This document shows positions 8,328-19,940 of a DNA stretch of 55,446 bases, one piece after another (the stretch's first letter is position 1; each line of letters begins with the position of its first letter). The stretch comes from Stutzerimonas stutzeri. GTDB lineage: Bacteria; Pseudomonadota; Gammaproteobacteria; Pseudomonadales; Pseudomonadaceae. The stretch spans positions 1-55,446 of the forward strand of contig NZ_JAMOIC010000025.1 in NCBI RefSeq assembly GCF_024448895.1, given 5' to 3'. Position numbers and translations under genes: made by a program. The notes under the pieces were generated by a model that saw only the letters and a program-made list of their open reading frames with translations, was not told the origin of the DNA and searched no databases.

Positions 8328-10535
8328 CTATACAGCCTGCGGCATCTCACCGAGGAGCTTGTCCAACGTTACCGGATAGTCGCGAACGCGCACACCGGTG
8401 GCGTTGTAGATTGCGTTGGCGACCGCAGCAGCCACGCCACAGATGCCGAGCTCACCGACGCCTCTGGCTTTCATCGGCGAGGACAGCGGGTCCTCCTCGT
8501 CGAGGAACACCACCTCCTGATGCGGAATGTCCGCGTGCACGGGCACTTCATAACCGGCAAGGTCATGGTTGACGAAAAAGCCATAGCGCGTGTCGACGGC
8601 CAGCTCCTCCATCAACGCCGCGCCAACGCCCATGGTCATGGCGCCGATGATCTGGCTGCGTGCGGTCTTGGGATTGAGGATGCGACCCGCGGCGCAAACG
8701 GCGAGCATGCGCCGAACGCGAACCTCGCCCGTATGGGCATGTACCGCGACCTCGACGAAATGCGAGCCGAAGCTGGTGAGGCGGTATTGCTCATCCAGTT
8801 TGCCGAACTCGATGGCATCTTCTCCTACCAGGTTGCCATCGGTTACCGCTTCAGCCAGCGATATCCGACGCTCACCCTGCCGGATCTTGCCATTCTCGAA
8901 CACCGCCTGGTCGATATCGAAGCCCAGCTTCTGCGCGACGGCAGCGCGCAGTTTCACGCACGCCGCGTAGACGCCGGAGGTCGAACTGTTGCCGCCCCAT
9001 TGACCGCCGGAGCCGGATGACACCGGGAACGTCGAGTCGCCCAGTTTGACCACGACCTGTTCAAGCGGCACGCCCATCATCTCTGCGGCGGTCTGGCCGA
9101 TGATGACGTAGCTACCGGTGCCGATATCGGTCATGTCGGTCTCGACCGTAACCATGCCATCACCATCCAGCCGAACCCGCGCGGCGGATTTCGTCACCGG
9201 GCTGTCGCGAAAGGCGCCGGCCATGCCCATACCGATCAGCCAGGCACCTTCACGCCGAGTCGCCGGCTGCGCAGCGCGCTCGTTCCAGCCAAACCGATTG
9301 GCGCCCTCGTTCAAGCACTCGATCAGCTTGCGCTGAGAGTAACGGCGCTCGGGATGCTCGGGATCCACCTGAGTGTCGTTGAGGATGCGAAATTGAACGG
9401 GGTCGAGCCCCAGCTTCTCCGCCATCTCGTCCATCGCAACTTCGACGGCCATTGAGCCGGGTGCATCGCTCGGCGCGCGCATGGCGTTGGCTTCAGGGAG
9501 GTCCAACCCCGCCACGCGAGTCTGGCTCATGCGGTGCGCACCGGCGTACATGGGTCGCGAGTAGCGCACACCGGACTCTGCCTTGTCGGCGTTCAGGTCA
9601 CCCGACCAGTTCTCATGGCCGATGGCGGTGATGTGCCCGTCCTCAGAGGCACCGATGCGGATGCGCTGAATGGTGGCCGCTCGGTGCGTTGTGTTATTGG
9701 CAATTAATGGCCGGCTCAACGCGACCTTTACCGGCCGCGCGGCGATACGAGCGCCCAGTGCGGCGAGTAACGCGTCTGCCCTAAGGAAAAGTTTTCCGCC
9801 AAAGCCACCGCCGATATAGGGAGAGATGAGACGGATGTTCTCGGCGGGGATCTTCAGTGTCTTCGCCATGTCCTGGACACCCCACTCGATCATCTGATTC
9901 GAGGTCCACAGCGTCAGCCGATCGCCATCCCACGCCGCCATCGAGGCGTGGGGCTCCATCATGGCGTGAGACTGGTCCGGCGTGGTGTAGGTCGCGTCGA
10001 GCTGCACGGGCGAATCGGCAAAGGCGGATGCGAAATCGCCCACGGCAGTATCTGCGGGGCCACCGGTAATCTTGCCTGGATTGATCGCCGTATCTTTCGC
10101 CGCGCTAAGGTCAAAGGTGCCTGGCGTGCGGTCATATCTGATCTGCACAAGTTCTGCAGCGGCACGCGCCTGCTCGAACGTCTCGGCAATCACCAGCGCC
10201 ACTGCTTGGTGATAATGCTCAATCTCCGGCCCGCCAAGCAGCGTGGCATTGTTGTAGTCGCCCTTTCCCAACGTGCCCGCATTCTCGGCGGTCACGATGC
10301 TGATGACGCCCGGCGCGCGACGCGCATGGGTTAGGTCCATAGACGCTATGCGACCTTTGGCGACCGCCGATCCGATGACATGGCCGTAGGCGGGCTTGGC
10401 TGTTTGGTCGTGCCACTCGTAGGCGTAAGTTGCCGTCCCCGTCGTTTTAAGAGGACCATCGATCCGATTGACCGGCTTGCCGACCACCTTTTGCCGATCG
10501 ATAGGGTTTTGTCCTGCAGCTGTATCGAATTTCAT
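8328..10535 (-). CDS. paoC: Aldehyde oxidoreductase molybdenum-binding subunit PaoC
   Basis: The catalytic large subunit (735 residues) of the periplasmic aldehyde oxidoreductase PaoABC, which carries molybdopterin cytosine dinucleotide and oxidises aldehydes, especially aromatic ones, to carboxylic acids. It aligns throughout by eye with E. coli PaoC (YagR), including the start MKFDTAAGQNPID and the ending DYPVTLDKLL. Cofactor-contact motifs IGGGFGGK, GSGGQWGGNSSTSG and the active-site glutamate E695 in GVGELGICG are present. There is no signal peptide, because the complex is exported by the Tat signal on PaoA. It is the last gene of a tight three-gene operon, 3 bp after paoB. It depends on an XdhC-type chaperone, presumably the divergent gene at 12.6 kb. 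Confidence 0.93.
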   Translation of the reverse strand: MKFDTAAGQNPIDRQKVVGKPVNRIDGPLKTTGTATYAYEWHDQTAKPAYGHVIGSAVAKGRIASMDLTHARRAPGVISIVTAENAGTLGKGDYNNATLLGGPEIEHYHQAVALVIAETFEQARAAAELVQIRYDRTPGTFDLSAAKDTAINPGKITGGPADTAVGDFASAFADSPVQLDATYTTPDQSHAMMEPHASMAAWDGDRLTLWTSNQMIEWGVQDMAKTLKIPAENIRLISPYIGGGFGGKLFLRADALLAALGARIAARPVKVALSRPLIANNTTHRAATIQRIRIGASEDGHITAIGHENWSGDLNADKAESGVRYSRPMYAGAHRMSQTRVAGLDLPEANAMRAPSDAPGSMAVEVAMDEMAEKLGLDPVQFRILNDTQVDPEHPERRYSQRKLIECLNEGANRFGWNERAAQPATRREGAWLIGMGMAGAFRDSPVTKSAARVRLDGDGMVTVETDMTDIGTGSYVIIGQTAAEMMGVPLEQVVVKLGDSTFPVSSGSGGQWGGNSSTSGVYAACVKLRAAVAQKLGFDIDQAVFENGKIRQGERRISLAEAVTDGNLVGEDAIEFGKLDEQYRLTSFGSHFVEVAVHAHTGEVRVRRMLAVCAAGRILNPKTARSQIIGAMTMGVGAALMEELAVDTRYGFFVNHDLAGYEVPVHADIPHQEVVFLDEEDPLSSPMKARGVGELGICGVAAAVANAIYNATGVRVRDYPVTLDKLLGEMPQAV

Positions 10536-10538
10536 CGC

Positions 10539-11489
10539 TTAGCCCCTTGCTTCCGCCAGCACGGCGCCGAGCGTGCGCTGGGCCAATGTGAGCTTGAATT
10601 CGTTGTGGTGAGTGGGCCTGGCATTTGCAAATAGGCGCTCGCTGACCGCACGTGCCCCACTGGGCAGCTGAGCCTCGGCCGACTCCATCCTCCATGGCTT
10701 GTGGGCTACGCCACCGAGCGCGACCCGGCCGCTGCCGTCCGGCTGCACGACGGCGGCGACCGACACTAGGGCGAAGGCGTACGAGGCCCGATCGCGCACC
10801 TTATGATAGAAATGCGCGCCGCCGAGCGGCTTGGGCAGCGTGACCGCTGTGATGAGTTCGCCCGCCATCAGCGCGTTCTCGATGTGCGGGGTGTCGCCTG
10901 GTAGGCGATGGAACTCAGCGATCGGAATACGCCGTGTTGCCCCGTTGGGTCGGACCGTTTCCACGGTCGCATCCAGCACCCGCATCGCCACAGCCATGTC
11001 ACTGGGATGGGTGGCTATGCAGGCATTGCTGCTTCCTACAACTGCAAGCTGGCGGCTGAACCCTTCCAGCGCGCTGCAGCCACTGCCTGGCTGACGCTTG
11101 TTGCAGGGCTGATTGGTGTCATAGAAGTAAGGACAGCGGGTGCGCTGAAGTAGATTACCGGCGGTTGTCGCCTTGTTGCGCAGCTGACCGGACGCCCCAG
11201 CCAGCAAGGCGCGCGACAGTACCGCGTAGTCCCGTCTGACCCGTGCATCCGCCGCCAGAGCAGTGTTGCTGACCATGGCACCGATGCGGATGCCGCCATC
11301 CCCGGTAGCTTCGATCTTGTCCAGCTTCAAGCCGTTCACATCGATTAGGTGCATCGGGGTCTCGATCTCCAGCTTCATGAGATCGAGCAGGTTCGTTCCG
11401 CCTGCAATGAACTTGGCTCCGGGCGTTCGCGCTGCGCTGGCGGCCGCTTCAGCCGGGGATTCGGCGCGCTCGTAGGTGAAGGATTTCAT
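10539..11489 (-). CDS. paoB: Aldehyde oxidoreductase FAD-binding subunit PaoB
   Basis: The FAD-binding subunit (316 residues) that passes electrons from the iron-sulfur clusters to FAD. The FAD-contact loop [15 protein letters not shown] lies at about residues 25-39. As in E. coli PaoB, it carries an additional [4Fe-4S] site: cysteines C119, C129, C138 and C157 match the known four ligands. An open frame extends upstream to 11702, but ATG 11489 is the correct start. GGAGG lies just upstream of it, the protein then begins [16 protein letters not shown] like its relatives, and the length fits. The start overlaps the end of paoA by 4 nt, indicating translational coupling. Confidence 0.93.
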   Translation of the reverse strand: MKSFTYERAESPAEAAASAARTPGAKFIAGGTNLLDLMKLEIETPMHLIDVNGLKLDKIEATGDGGIRIGAMVSNTALAADARVRRDYAVLSRALLAGASGQLRNKATTAGNLLQRTRCPYFYDTNQPCNKRQPGSGCSALEGFSRQLAVVGSSNACIATHPSDMAVAMRVLDATVETVRPNGATRRIPIAEFHRLPGDTPHIENALMAGELITAVTLPKPLGGAHFYHKVRDRASYAFALVSVAAVVQPDGSGRVALGGVAHKPWRMESAEAQLPSGARAVSERLFANARPTHHNEFKLTLAQRTLGAVLAEARG

Positions 11490-12145
11490 GCGCGTCCTCC
11501 GGCAACTTCGCTCATGGCATCGATGATGTTGGAGTAGGCGCCGCAGCGGCAGATATTCCCACTCATGCGCTCTCGTAGCTCGTCCACGCTGAGCTGCGGT
11601 GAGGCGGTGATGTCGCCACTGACATGGCTCGGAATGCCCTGCTTGATCTCGTCGAGTACGGAAACCGCCGAACAAATCTGGCCAGGCGTGCAATAGCCGC
11701 ACTGATAACCGTCATGTTTGACGAATGCCGCCTGCATCGGGTGCAGCTGCTCCGGTGTGCCTAGACCTTCGATGGTGGTGATCTCTGCGTCCTGGTGCAT
11801 CACCGCAAGGCTCAGACAGCTGTTGATGCGCTGGCCATCGACAATCATGGTGCAGGCACCGCACTGGCCGTGGTCACAGCCTTTCTTGCTGCCAGTGAGA
11901 TGCAGATGTTCACGCATGGCGTCGAGCAAGCTGGTGCGATTGTCCACCTCCAGTTCCCGGCGTTTGCCATTGACTACAAAGGAGACTTTTGAGGTGACTG
12001 TTTCCCGGACGGGCGATTTATCTTCAGCGCTCTCGGATGGTGCTGCCAATGCAGTCATGGGCACGGCGCCCAGTACCAGTAGCCCTTGGCTCAGAGCCAG
12101 GACCTCCCTGCGCGAAAAACCGTTGTCGTCTTTGGAGTCACTCAT
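11486..12145 (-). CDS. paoA: Aldehyde oxidoreductase [2Fe-2S] subunit PaoA, Tat signal
   Basis: The small iron-sulfur subunit (219 residues) of PaoABC. A twin-arginine signal (SRREVLAL at residues 11-18, then a hydrophobic stretch ending TALAAP near 36) directs the folded heterotrimer to the periplasm. Cluster ligands are complete: C90, C95, C98 and C110 in the plant-ferredoxin-like domain, and C149, C152, C199 and C201 in the helical domain. Two close ATGs exist at 12151 and 12145. The AGGGAG motif abuts the first, so 12145 is the better-spaced start. It is the first gene of paoABC and is divergent from the XdhC gene. Sequence agreement with E. coli PaoA is strong around [19 protein letters not shown]. 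Confidence 0.93.
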   Translation of the reverse strand: MSDSKDDNGFSRREVLALSQGLLVLGAVPMTALAAPSESAEDKSPVRETVTSKVSFVVNGKRRELEVDNRTSLLDAMREHLHLTGSKKGCDHGQCGACTMIVDGQRINSCLSLAVMHQDAEITTIEGLGTPEQLHPMQAAFVKHDGYQCGYCTPGQICSAVSVLDEIKQGIPSHVSGDITASPQLSVDELRERMSGNICRCGAYSNIIDAMSEVAGGRA

Positions 12146-12618
12146 GTTCATCTCCCTTGTTGTCAGGTGCTGATTGAACGTGGATGGCTCGGTGAGCCTA
12201 GATCCGGCGCCTAGCTGGCCCGATGGTTCGCGTCGTATGCGACACGGACATCCTTGGATAGTAGACCCAGCGGCGACGTGGTGATTACCCAGCGCAGCCT
12301 GCATACGGTTATGGCCCTGGCTGATAAATCAAAACCACGTTCCGGCGGTCACATGTCGGCTACTCCGCTTGGTCCGAAACGGCAATGCTGCGTCGGATAT
12401 TCATGCTTTCGAGCGTCGCGCCGGTTGGCACGGCTTATTTATGACTTCCACTCATAAGGCCATGCCGATCTCACCGCCAAATCAACCCCTGCTCAGCTGT
12501 TACCGTTCCAGATCGCCAGCAGTTCACGAGGACGTGAAATCGTCATGGATTCGTCTGTTCCCGTGACGTGGCGACTCTCAAGCCGTAGAGAAAGTGGATA
12601 AATCAGGAGATTGATCGA
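12146..12618. other. Divergent intergenic region, paoA / xdhC
   Basis: A 473-bp region without a supportable gene between the leftward paoABC operon and the rightward XdhC gene. It must hold both promoters. No clear operator, riboswitch or repeat was recognised by eye. An open frame that extends paoA upstream to 12304 has no family support. Confidence 0.6.
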
Positions 12619-13569
12619 GTGGACAACGTTGATCTCGATGTATTGCGTGCGGTATCGAATTGGCAAAAGCTAGGCCACGCCGTGACGCTCTACACCGTAG
12701 TGCAAACCTGGGGCAGCGCGCCCAGGCAGCCCGGGTCCATGCTGGCTCTGAGAGACGATGGCGTGGTGATTGGCTCAGTATCGGGTGGCTGCATCGAGGA
12801 TGACCTGATCCAGCGCCAGGCCAATGGGGCTCAACGCGTTGATCACGGTGCCGTCAAGCTTATTACCTATGGCATGAGCCGTGAGGAAGCGGCTCGGTTC
12901 GGTTTGCCTTGTGGCGGGACGTTGCGACTAACGGCAGAGCAGGTCACGGACATTGCCTGGGTCGATTCGCTGGTACAGCGCTGCTCCAGGCAACAGCTCA
13001 CAGCACGTCACCTTGAACTCGCATCAGGACGCGTCACGCTTGCCGATGCCAGCCCGGACGATTCGTTTTTCTTCGATGGCAGCGTGCTCCGCACTCTTTA
13101 CGGTCCTCGGTGGCGATTGATGATGATCGGCGCGGGCCAGGTGTCACGCTATGCTGCCGACATCGCGCTTTTGATGGGCTTCGAGGTGATGGTCTGTGAT
13201 CCGCGCCGTGAGTTCTCTGCCGAATGGGACGATGATCGCGTTACACATGTGGCGGGTATGCCTGACGACGCAGTGCTAAGCATTCAGCCGGACGAACGCA
13301 CTGCCATAGTTACGCTTACGCATGATCCGCGCCTCGATGACATGGCGCTGCTCACCGCTCTGAAGTCCAATGCTTTTTATGTTGGCGCGCTTGGATCGAA
13401 GCAAACGACCGAACGGCGTCGTGGCTATCTCGGCCAGCTCGGGCTGACGGCTGATGAGATTGCCCGGTTGCATGGGCCGATCGGTCTGTATATCGGCAGT
13501 CATACGCCTGCCGAGATCGCGCTTTCTCTCATGGCTCAAATCGTCGCGCTGAAGAACGGCGTGCACTAG
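12619..13569 (+). CDS. XdhC-family molybdenum cofactor chaperone (PaoD-like)
   Basis: A second XdhC-family protein (316 residues), probably the dedicated cofactor chaperone for PaoABC, equivalent in role to E. coli PaoD, which binds and protects molybdopterin cytosine dinucleotide before insertion into PaoC. The XdhC domain shows SAPRQPGSMLALRDDG and GSVSGGCIEDDL. The C-terminal Rossmann part shows MIGAGQVSRYAADIA, CDPRREFSAEW, VTLTHDPRLDDMAL and YVGALGSKQTTERR. The start is GTG 12619, supported by AGGAG at 12605-12609. Unlike in E. coli, where paoD follows paoC, here it is divergent from paoA. It is a paralogue of the XdhC at 0.5-1.5 kb. Confidence 0.9.
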   Translation: MDNVDLDVLRAVSNWQKLGHAVTLYTVVQTWGSAPRQPGSMLALRDDGVVIGSVSGGCIEDDLIQRQANGAQRVDHGAVKLITYGMSREEAARFGLPCGGTLRLTAEQVTDIAWVDSLVQRCSRQQLTARHLELASGRVTLADASPDDSFFFDGSVLRTLYGPRWRLMMIGAGQVSRYAADIALLMGFEVMVCDPRREFSAEWDDDRVTHVAGMPDDAVLSIQPDERTAIVTLTHDPRLDDMALLTALKSNAFYVGALGSKQTTERRRGYLGQLGLTADEIARLHGPIGLYIGSHTPAEIALSLMAQIVALKNGVH

Positions 13570-13873
13570 AACAGCGACGCAACGCTTTCTAGCGAAAATC
13601 GCTGTATGCGCTGTAAAGAGTACCGATTGGCCTGCCGACACCCCGCCATCTGCCTCAAGCCCTAGCTGGCACGCTCGGGAACGCACCTTTCCTGAAGGGA
13701 TGATGTGCCCGTTGGATTTATACGCTACTGGTATAAGTACATACGGATCTTTCCGGCTAATCAGCCGATCCGACGCTTGCTACCTTCCCCCCTCGAATAC
13801 TTCGCTATCAACCTGCCGGATGCGCTGATTGATCTCGGGTTGATGAAGTCAACGAGGCGACACGGTACACACC
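13570..13873. other. Intergenic, no gene supported
   Basis: A 304-bp stretch between the XdhC gene and the DHA2 exporter gene. A 61-codon frame at 13705-13890 has no family resemblance and ends inside the exporter gene, so it was not accepted. No convincing terminator with a T-run was found. The exporter promoter is presumably here. Confidence 0.5.
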
Positions 13874-15322
13874 GTGCCGCCCGAAGTTGAGGGCACTGAT
13901 CCATTGAATACCGACACGGGTAACCCCAGCGCCAACCGGGTACTCGCCGTGGTACTGACGGCGTATCTGATGATCGTACTGGACCTGTCCATCGTCTATA
14001 CCGGGCTACCGGAGATCGGCGAGACCATGAGCCTCGGGCCGGTGGGGCTGACCTGGGTGCAGAATGCTTATCTGCTGTGCTTCGGTGGGTTCCTGCTGTT
14101 ATCCGCCAGGGCTGGCGACCTCTTCGGCTTCAAACGAATGCTGTTGTGGGGCATCGCGCTGTTTGCTGCATCTTCACTCATCATTGGTCTGGCGCAGACG
14201 CCCGTGGAGCTGATCGGTGCAAGAGCGGTACAAGGCGTTGGCGCGTCAATGATTGCGCCCTCGGTTTTGTCGCTGATATCGGCCTTCTTCCACGAGGGCG
14301 AAGGCAGATCCCGAGCGCTCGCCTGGTACTCGATGGTGGCAGGCGCGGGAGCCAGCCTGGGCATGGTCATGGGCGGGATCTTTGCTGGCACGCTGTCGTG
14401 GCGCGTTGGCTTCCTGATCAATGTACCCATTGGATTAGGGCTATGGTTGGCGGCCAACCGGGCGTTGAAGCACACGCCGCGCGGCGACGGGCGATTGGAT
14501 GTGGCCGGCGCGATTACGTCCACGGTCGGTATGGTGGCACTTGTCTGGGGCATCGTACGCACTACCGATCAAGGATGGACTGATCCGCTGGTGCTGGCCG
14601 CGTTGACGCTTGCGGTACTGTCAGTCGGGCTGTTCCTCTGGATCCAGGCACGGATCAAGGAACCCTTGCTGCCCCTGACCATCTTCGCCAACAAGGTTCG
14701 TTCCGGTGCCTATGCTGCCCGAATGTGCTTCGTGGGTGCCGCGGTCAGCTTTTTCTTTTTCGAAACCCAGCTGATGCAACAGGTATTGGGCTTCAGTCCG
14801 CTGCAGGCCGGCCTGGGCTTTTTACCCATGACTGTCCCCACATTCTTTGCCGCGTTGTTGGTGCCACGGCTCACCCGCGCCTGGGGCAATGCCAATCTCC
14901 TGTGCGTCGCGCTGGCTTCGATGACTGTCGGAATGATCTGGCTATCCTTCGCTGGCGAGCAGTCAGGCTACTGGGCTGGTATCGCGCTGCCAATGGTGCT
15001 TCTTGGCCTCGGCAACGGCGGCGCATTGGGGCCTCTGACCGTAGCCGGCGTAACCGGTGTATCGGGGCGCGATCGCGGGGCAGCATCGGGTGCGGTCAAC
15101 GTGGCGCACCAACTCGGTGGGTCGCTGGGATTGAGTATTCTCGCAACGATTTTCGCGGCGGCGCATTCACCTTCGATGCCACAGAAGATGGCACTGCAGC
15201 ATCAGGTATCGACTGCGATCCTCAGCGCAGGCGCGCTTCTTGCGCTGGGCTTGGTTATTGCGCTCGTCTATATCTGGCCTAACGGGCGAGCTGCCGCGGC
15301 GAATCGCGGCAGCGGTCAGTGA
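13874..15322 (+). CDS. DHA2 (EmrB/QacA-type) MFS drug exporter
   Basis: A 482-residue inner-membrane transporter with about 14 hydrophobic segments, the DHA2 topology. Family motifs include MIVLDLSIVYTGLPEIG in helix 1, LTWVQNAYLLCFGGFLL, the RAGDLFGFKRMLLWG loop (motif A), RAVQGVGASMIAPSVLSL (motif B) and SWRVGFLINVPIG (motif C, antiporter). Such proteins expel drugs, dyes or solvents by proton antiport. The start is uncertain: GTG 13874 opens the frame, and in-frame TTG 13904 (NTDTGNPSANRV) is also possible. Neither has a perfectly spaced ribosome-binding site. It is convergent with the flavodoxin-like gene 13 bp away. It may belong functionally to the redox/detoxification set to its right. 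Confidence 0.9.
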   Translation: MPPEVEGTDPLNTDTGNPSANRVLAVVLTAYLMIVLDLSIVYTGLPEIGETMSLGPVGLTWVQNAYLLCFGGFLLLSARAGDLFGFKRMLLWGIALFAASSLIIGLAQTPVELIGARAVQGVGASMIAPSVLSLISAFFHEGEGRSRALAWYSMVAGAGASLGMVMGGIFAGTLSWRVGFLINVPIGLGLWLAANRALKHTPRGDGRLDVAGAITSTVGMVALVWGIVRTTDQGWTDPLVLAALTLAVLSVGLFLWIQARIKEPLLPLTIFANKVRSGAYAARMCFVGAAVSFFFFETQLMQQVLGFSPLQAGLGFLPMTVPTFFAALLVPRLTRAWGNANLLCVALASMTVGMIWLSFAGEQSGYWAGIALPMVLLGLGNGGALGPLTVAGVTGVSGRDRGAASGAVNVAHQLGGSLGLSILATIFAAAHSPSMPQKMALQHQVSTAILSAGALLALGLVIALVYIWPNGRAAAANRGSGQ

Positions 15323-15335
15323 TTCAGAACCCATG

Positions 15336-15971
15336 TCATGGTTCCTGCCGATCCAATCCAAGGCTATTCATCCAGTCGAGCACCTCATCCTTGACCTGCG
15401 CTTCTCGTTCGCCGTCGATGGCCAGGAAAATTCCGTCCCGCTCAAGTCCGCCTCGGGTGGAAAAACCTTTGAGCACGTTACAACCGGAACAGAACTCAGT
15501 CAGAGTCTGGAAGCTGCTCCCCGCGCCATATCCGCCATGAGTATTGAACGGAGCGACGGTCTTTCCGGCAAGGTCATGCTGGCTCAGGAAACTCTTCACA
15601 GGCGGTGGAAGCTGCATATCCCATGTCGGAAATCCGATGAATACCGTGCCGTACTGCGCGAGGTTATCGATCGAGGTAGCCAGAGGAGGCCGGTAACCGG
15701 ATTCGTTCTCCTCATCGACCTGCGCCACGATCGCGTCATAGTCTTCGGGATAGGGAGTCTGCAATTCGAGCGCGACCAGGTCGCCGCCGACGTGTTCGTG
15801 AATCATCTCGGCAACAGCTTTGGTGTTTTTTGTTCGGCTCAGGTAGACGGTCAGCACCTTATTGGAGCCGGAGCTGTCCGAGACTCGCTTTTTATCTTCT
15901 GTTTCGGCCACCGCCTGTATGGGTGTGAGCAAGGTTGCAACAAGGCTCGTCAGCAGCAAAACAGTATTCAT
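15336..15971 (-). CDS. Exported flavodoxin-like protein
   Basis: A 211-residue flavodoxin-fold protein that binds FMN in the family. It shows the phosphate loop TVYLSRTKNTKAVAEM near residue 40 and FIGFPTWDMQLPPPVKSFL, the isoalloxazine loop, followed by FNTHGGYGAGSSFQTL. ATG 15971 was chosen because the protein then begins with a signal peptide ending at about IQAVAE (residue 22). The longer frame to 16097 has no support. Export of a flavodoxin is unusual. Similar exported flavodoxin-like proteins occur in Gram-negative bacteria beside aldo/keto reductases and cupins. It is divergent from the LysR gene at 16130, which probably regulates it. Confidence 0.82.
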   Translation of the reverse strand: MNTVLLLTSLVATLLTPIQAVAETEDKKRVSDSSGSNKVLTVYLSRTKNTKAVAEMIHEHVGGDLVALELQTPYPEDYDAIVAQVDEENESGYRPPLATSIDNLAQYGTVFIGFPTWDMQLPPPVKSFLSQHDLAGKTVAPFNTHGGYGAGSSFQTLTEFCSGCNVLKGFSTRGGLERDGIFLAIDGEREAQVKDEVLDWMNSLGLDRQEP

Positions 15972-16129
15972 AAATGCCCCGGGGATGGATTGCGAATGAG
16001 CGTTGGCTCGAGATGTTCGCGCCTCAACAAAGCGAGCGATTGAACGCGGCGTTTGGAAACACTTTAAGACCAGCCCACCGTCTTCACTAGGAGGCATAAT
16101 CGGGAAAGCCTCATAACAGGAATGAATAA

Positions 16130-18192
<2,063 letters not shown>

Positions 18193-18231
18193 TCAGGGTT
18201 CAAAGGCATGCCTTGCTACTGGGCGCGCGGC

Positions 18232-19107
18232 TCAAGCTTCGGGTATTTCACGGCCGTAAGTTTCCAGCGTGATGCTGTCGGGCTCGGGCCCGCCGCGCAC
18301 GCCAGTCTCAAGCGCATCAATCGCAGCGAGCTGCTGATCGGCGAGCCTGAAGTCGAATACGTCGAAGTTTTCAGCAATGCGCTCGGGCTTTGTCGACTTT
18401 GGAATCACTGAGCGCCCCTGCTGCAGATGCCAGCGCAGCATGACCTGGGCGGTCGATTTGGCGTGCTCTTGGGCAATTTGCTGAAGCGTTGGGTCGTCGA
18501 AGGTGCGCTTGGTGCCGCCACGATAGGCGGTGATACCGCCTATGGGTGACCAGGCTTGCGTGTGAATGCCGTGCTCGGCGTGAATGCTCTGCAATGCTCT
18601 CTGCTGAAAATACGGATGAACCTCGATCTGGTTCACCGCAGGCACTATCGCTGTTTCCCCCAACAAACGGTTCAAATCGTTGGGCATGAAGTTGCTGACG
18701 CCTATCGCACGGACTTTGCCGTCAGCAAGCAGTTTTTCCAGCGCGCGGTAGGCATCCAACGTCAGATCGAAGCGGCTGGGCATGGGCTGGTGAAGCAGCA
18801 ACAGATCCAGATGATCCACGCCCAGCTTGCCGGCGCTCTTGTTGAAGGCATGCAGCGTGGCGTCGTAGCCGTAGTCGCTGATCCAGACTTTGGTTTCGAT
18901 GAACAGCTCGGCCCGGGGGATGCCGGAGAGGCGGATGCCTTCGCCGACCTCGCGCTCATTGCCATACGCCGCCGCCGTGTCGATGTGGCGATAGCCCACG
19001 CGTAATGCTTCGCGGACCGCGGCTGTCGTGGAGTCCGGCGGGGTCTGGAAGACGCCGAGCCCCAGCGCAGGCATTGTCGTGCCGTTGTTCAGGGTGATGG
19101 TTTGCAT
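18232..19107 (-). CDS. Cytosolic aldo/keto reductase (2,5-diketogluconate reductase-like)
   Basis: A 291-residue NADPH-dependent aldo/keto reductase of the AKR5/Dkg type, reducing aldehydes or ketones in the cytosol. The tetrad is D43, Y48 (HIDTAAAYGNE), K73 (ETKVW) and H106 (LLLHQP). Further family motifs are IGVSNFMPNDL, VNQIEVHPYFQQ and SVIPKSTKPERIAENF. The ribosome-binding site GGAGG is well spaced before ATG 19107. It lies 51 bp upstream of the Tat-exported reductase gene and 38 bp downstream of the carboxymuconolactone decarboxylase-like gene, all leftward, so it is probably in one operon. Its substrate is unknown. Reactive aldehyde detoxification is plausible. Confidence 0.9.
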   Translation of the reverse strand: MQTITLNNGTTMPALGLGVFQTPPDSTTAAVREALRVGYRHIDTAAAYGNEREVGEGIRLSGIPRAELFIETKVWISDYGYDATLHAFNKSAGKLGVDHLDLLLLHQPMPSRFDLTLDAYRALEKLLADGKVRAIGVSNFMPNDLNRLLGETAIVPAVNQIEVHPYFQQRALQSIHAEHGIHTQAWSPIGGITAYRGGTKRTFDDPTLQQIAQEHAKSTAQVMLRWHLQQGRSVIPKSTKPERIAENFDVFDFRLADQQLAAIDALETGVRGGPEPDSITLETYGREIPEA

Positions 19108-19145
19108 TGTGTGGTCCTCCGTAAGGTTTGGAAGAACGGCTGGCG

Positions 19146-19940
19146 TTACTCTTTGCCAGGTTGCGCTTGCATCGTTGCGAGCGCTTGCGCCAAAGCGTCG
19201 TTGCCACGCGCCCCGGCCTCCCTGCCACTTTGATCGGCCAACAACTCGATCAACTGGCGCAGCTGTGACTCAGTCAAACCGACCCGCATGCTCGCCGCCA
19301 TATGCGATCGCAACTGGGCCTCGACTCCCGGCGTAGCCGCCAACGCGCCAACCGTAGCCAGCTCGCGGCTTTGCCAGTCGAGGTTGTCGCGCTCGAAGAT
19401 CGCGCCGAACAGGTGCTCCTGCAGGTATTGGTTGATGACGGGAGCGAAGTCGAACAGTGGACCCTCGACTGGCTTGCCGGCGATGCGGGTCTGGTTCGCT
19501 GTGCCCACCTCCCGCAGTTGGTCACCAGAAGCAACGGGTCGACTAGGTTCGCGACCGGGCTCGTCCTCGATGCCCTGCGCCTTGCGTGCGTCTACCACTT
19601 TCATCAACTCGCTCAGCGCGTTCAGGCTGCGCGGAAAGCCGGTGTAGGCGTAAAGATGCACAAGAATTTCCTTGGCTTCGCTGATGGTCAGGCCTGCATC
19701 TAAACCTTGATTCAAAGCAGCATTCAGCTTGGGCATGTCGCTTGTGGCCATGGCTGCCGCTATCAGCGGAATGGCCTGCTGCCGGGTGGACAGGGTTGCG
19801 GTGGACGCCTGTCCAGCTGGCTTGGCTTGCGCATCTGTAGAGGAAGCCGCATGTGCCGAAGTGATTGCCAGGCCGACGCTCAGCGCGAACGCAGCGAGTG
19901 CGCCTGCCTTGCGATGATTAACGAGCGTTGTATTGGTCAT
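19146..19940 (-). CDS. Exported double carboxymuconolactone-decarboxylase-domain protein
   Basis: A 264-residue protein with an N-terminal signal peptide ([19 protein letters not shown], residues 13-31) and two CMD/AhpD-like helical domains. The first (about residues 60-135) contains [19 protein letters not shown]. The second (about residues 180-255) contains [18 protein letters not shown]. Neither has the CxxC of AhpD peroxidases, so thiol peroxidase activity is not expected. ATG 19940 was chosen over 19976 because it begins the signal peptide. The start overlaps the end of the cupin gene by 23 bp. This family is commonly paired with a small cupin and annotated as gamma-carboxymuconolactone decarboxylase-like. 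The real reaction is unproven. Confidence 0.88.
   Translation of the reverse strand: MTNTTLVNHRKAGALAAFALSVGLAITSAHAASSTDAQAKPAGQASTATLSTRQQAIPLIAAAMATSDMPKLNAALNQGLDAGLTISEAKEILVHLYAYTGFPRSLNALSELMKVVDARKAQGIEDEPGREPSRPVASGDQLREVGTANQTRIAGKPVEGPLFDFAPVINQYLQEHLFGAIFERDNLDWQSRELATVGALAATPGVEAQLRSHMAASMRVGLTESQLRQLIELLADQSGREAGARGNDALAQALATMQAQPGKE

Noticed and set aside
13705-13890. 61-codon frame before the DHA2 exporter
   Set aside because: It has no family resemblance and runs into the exporter gene, and no clear ribosome-binding site supports it.
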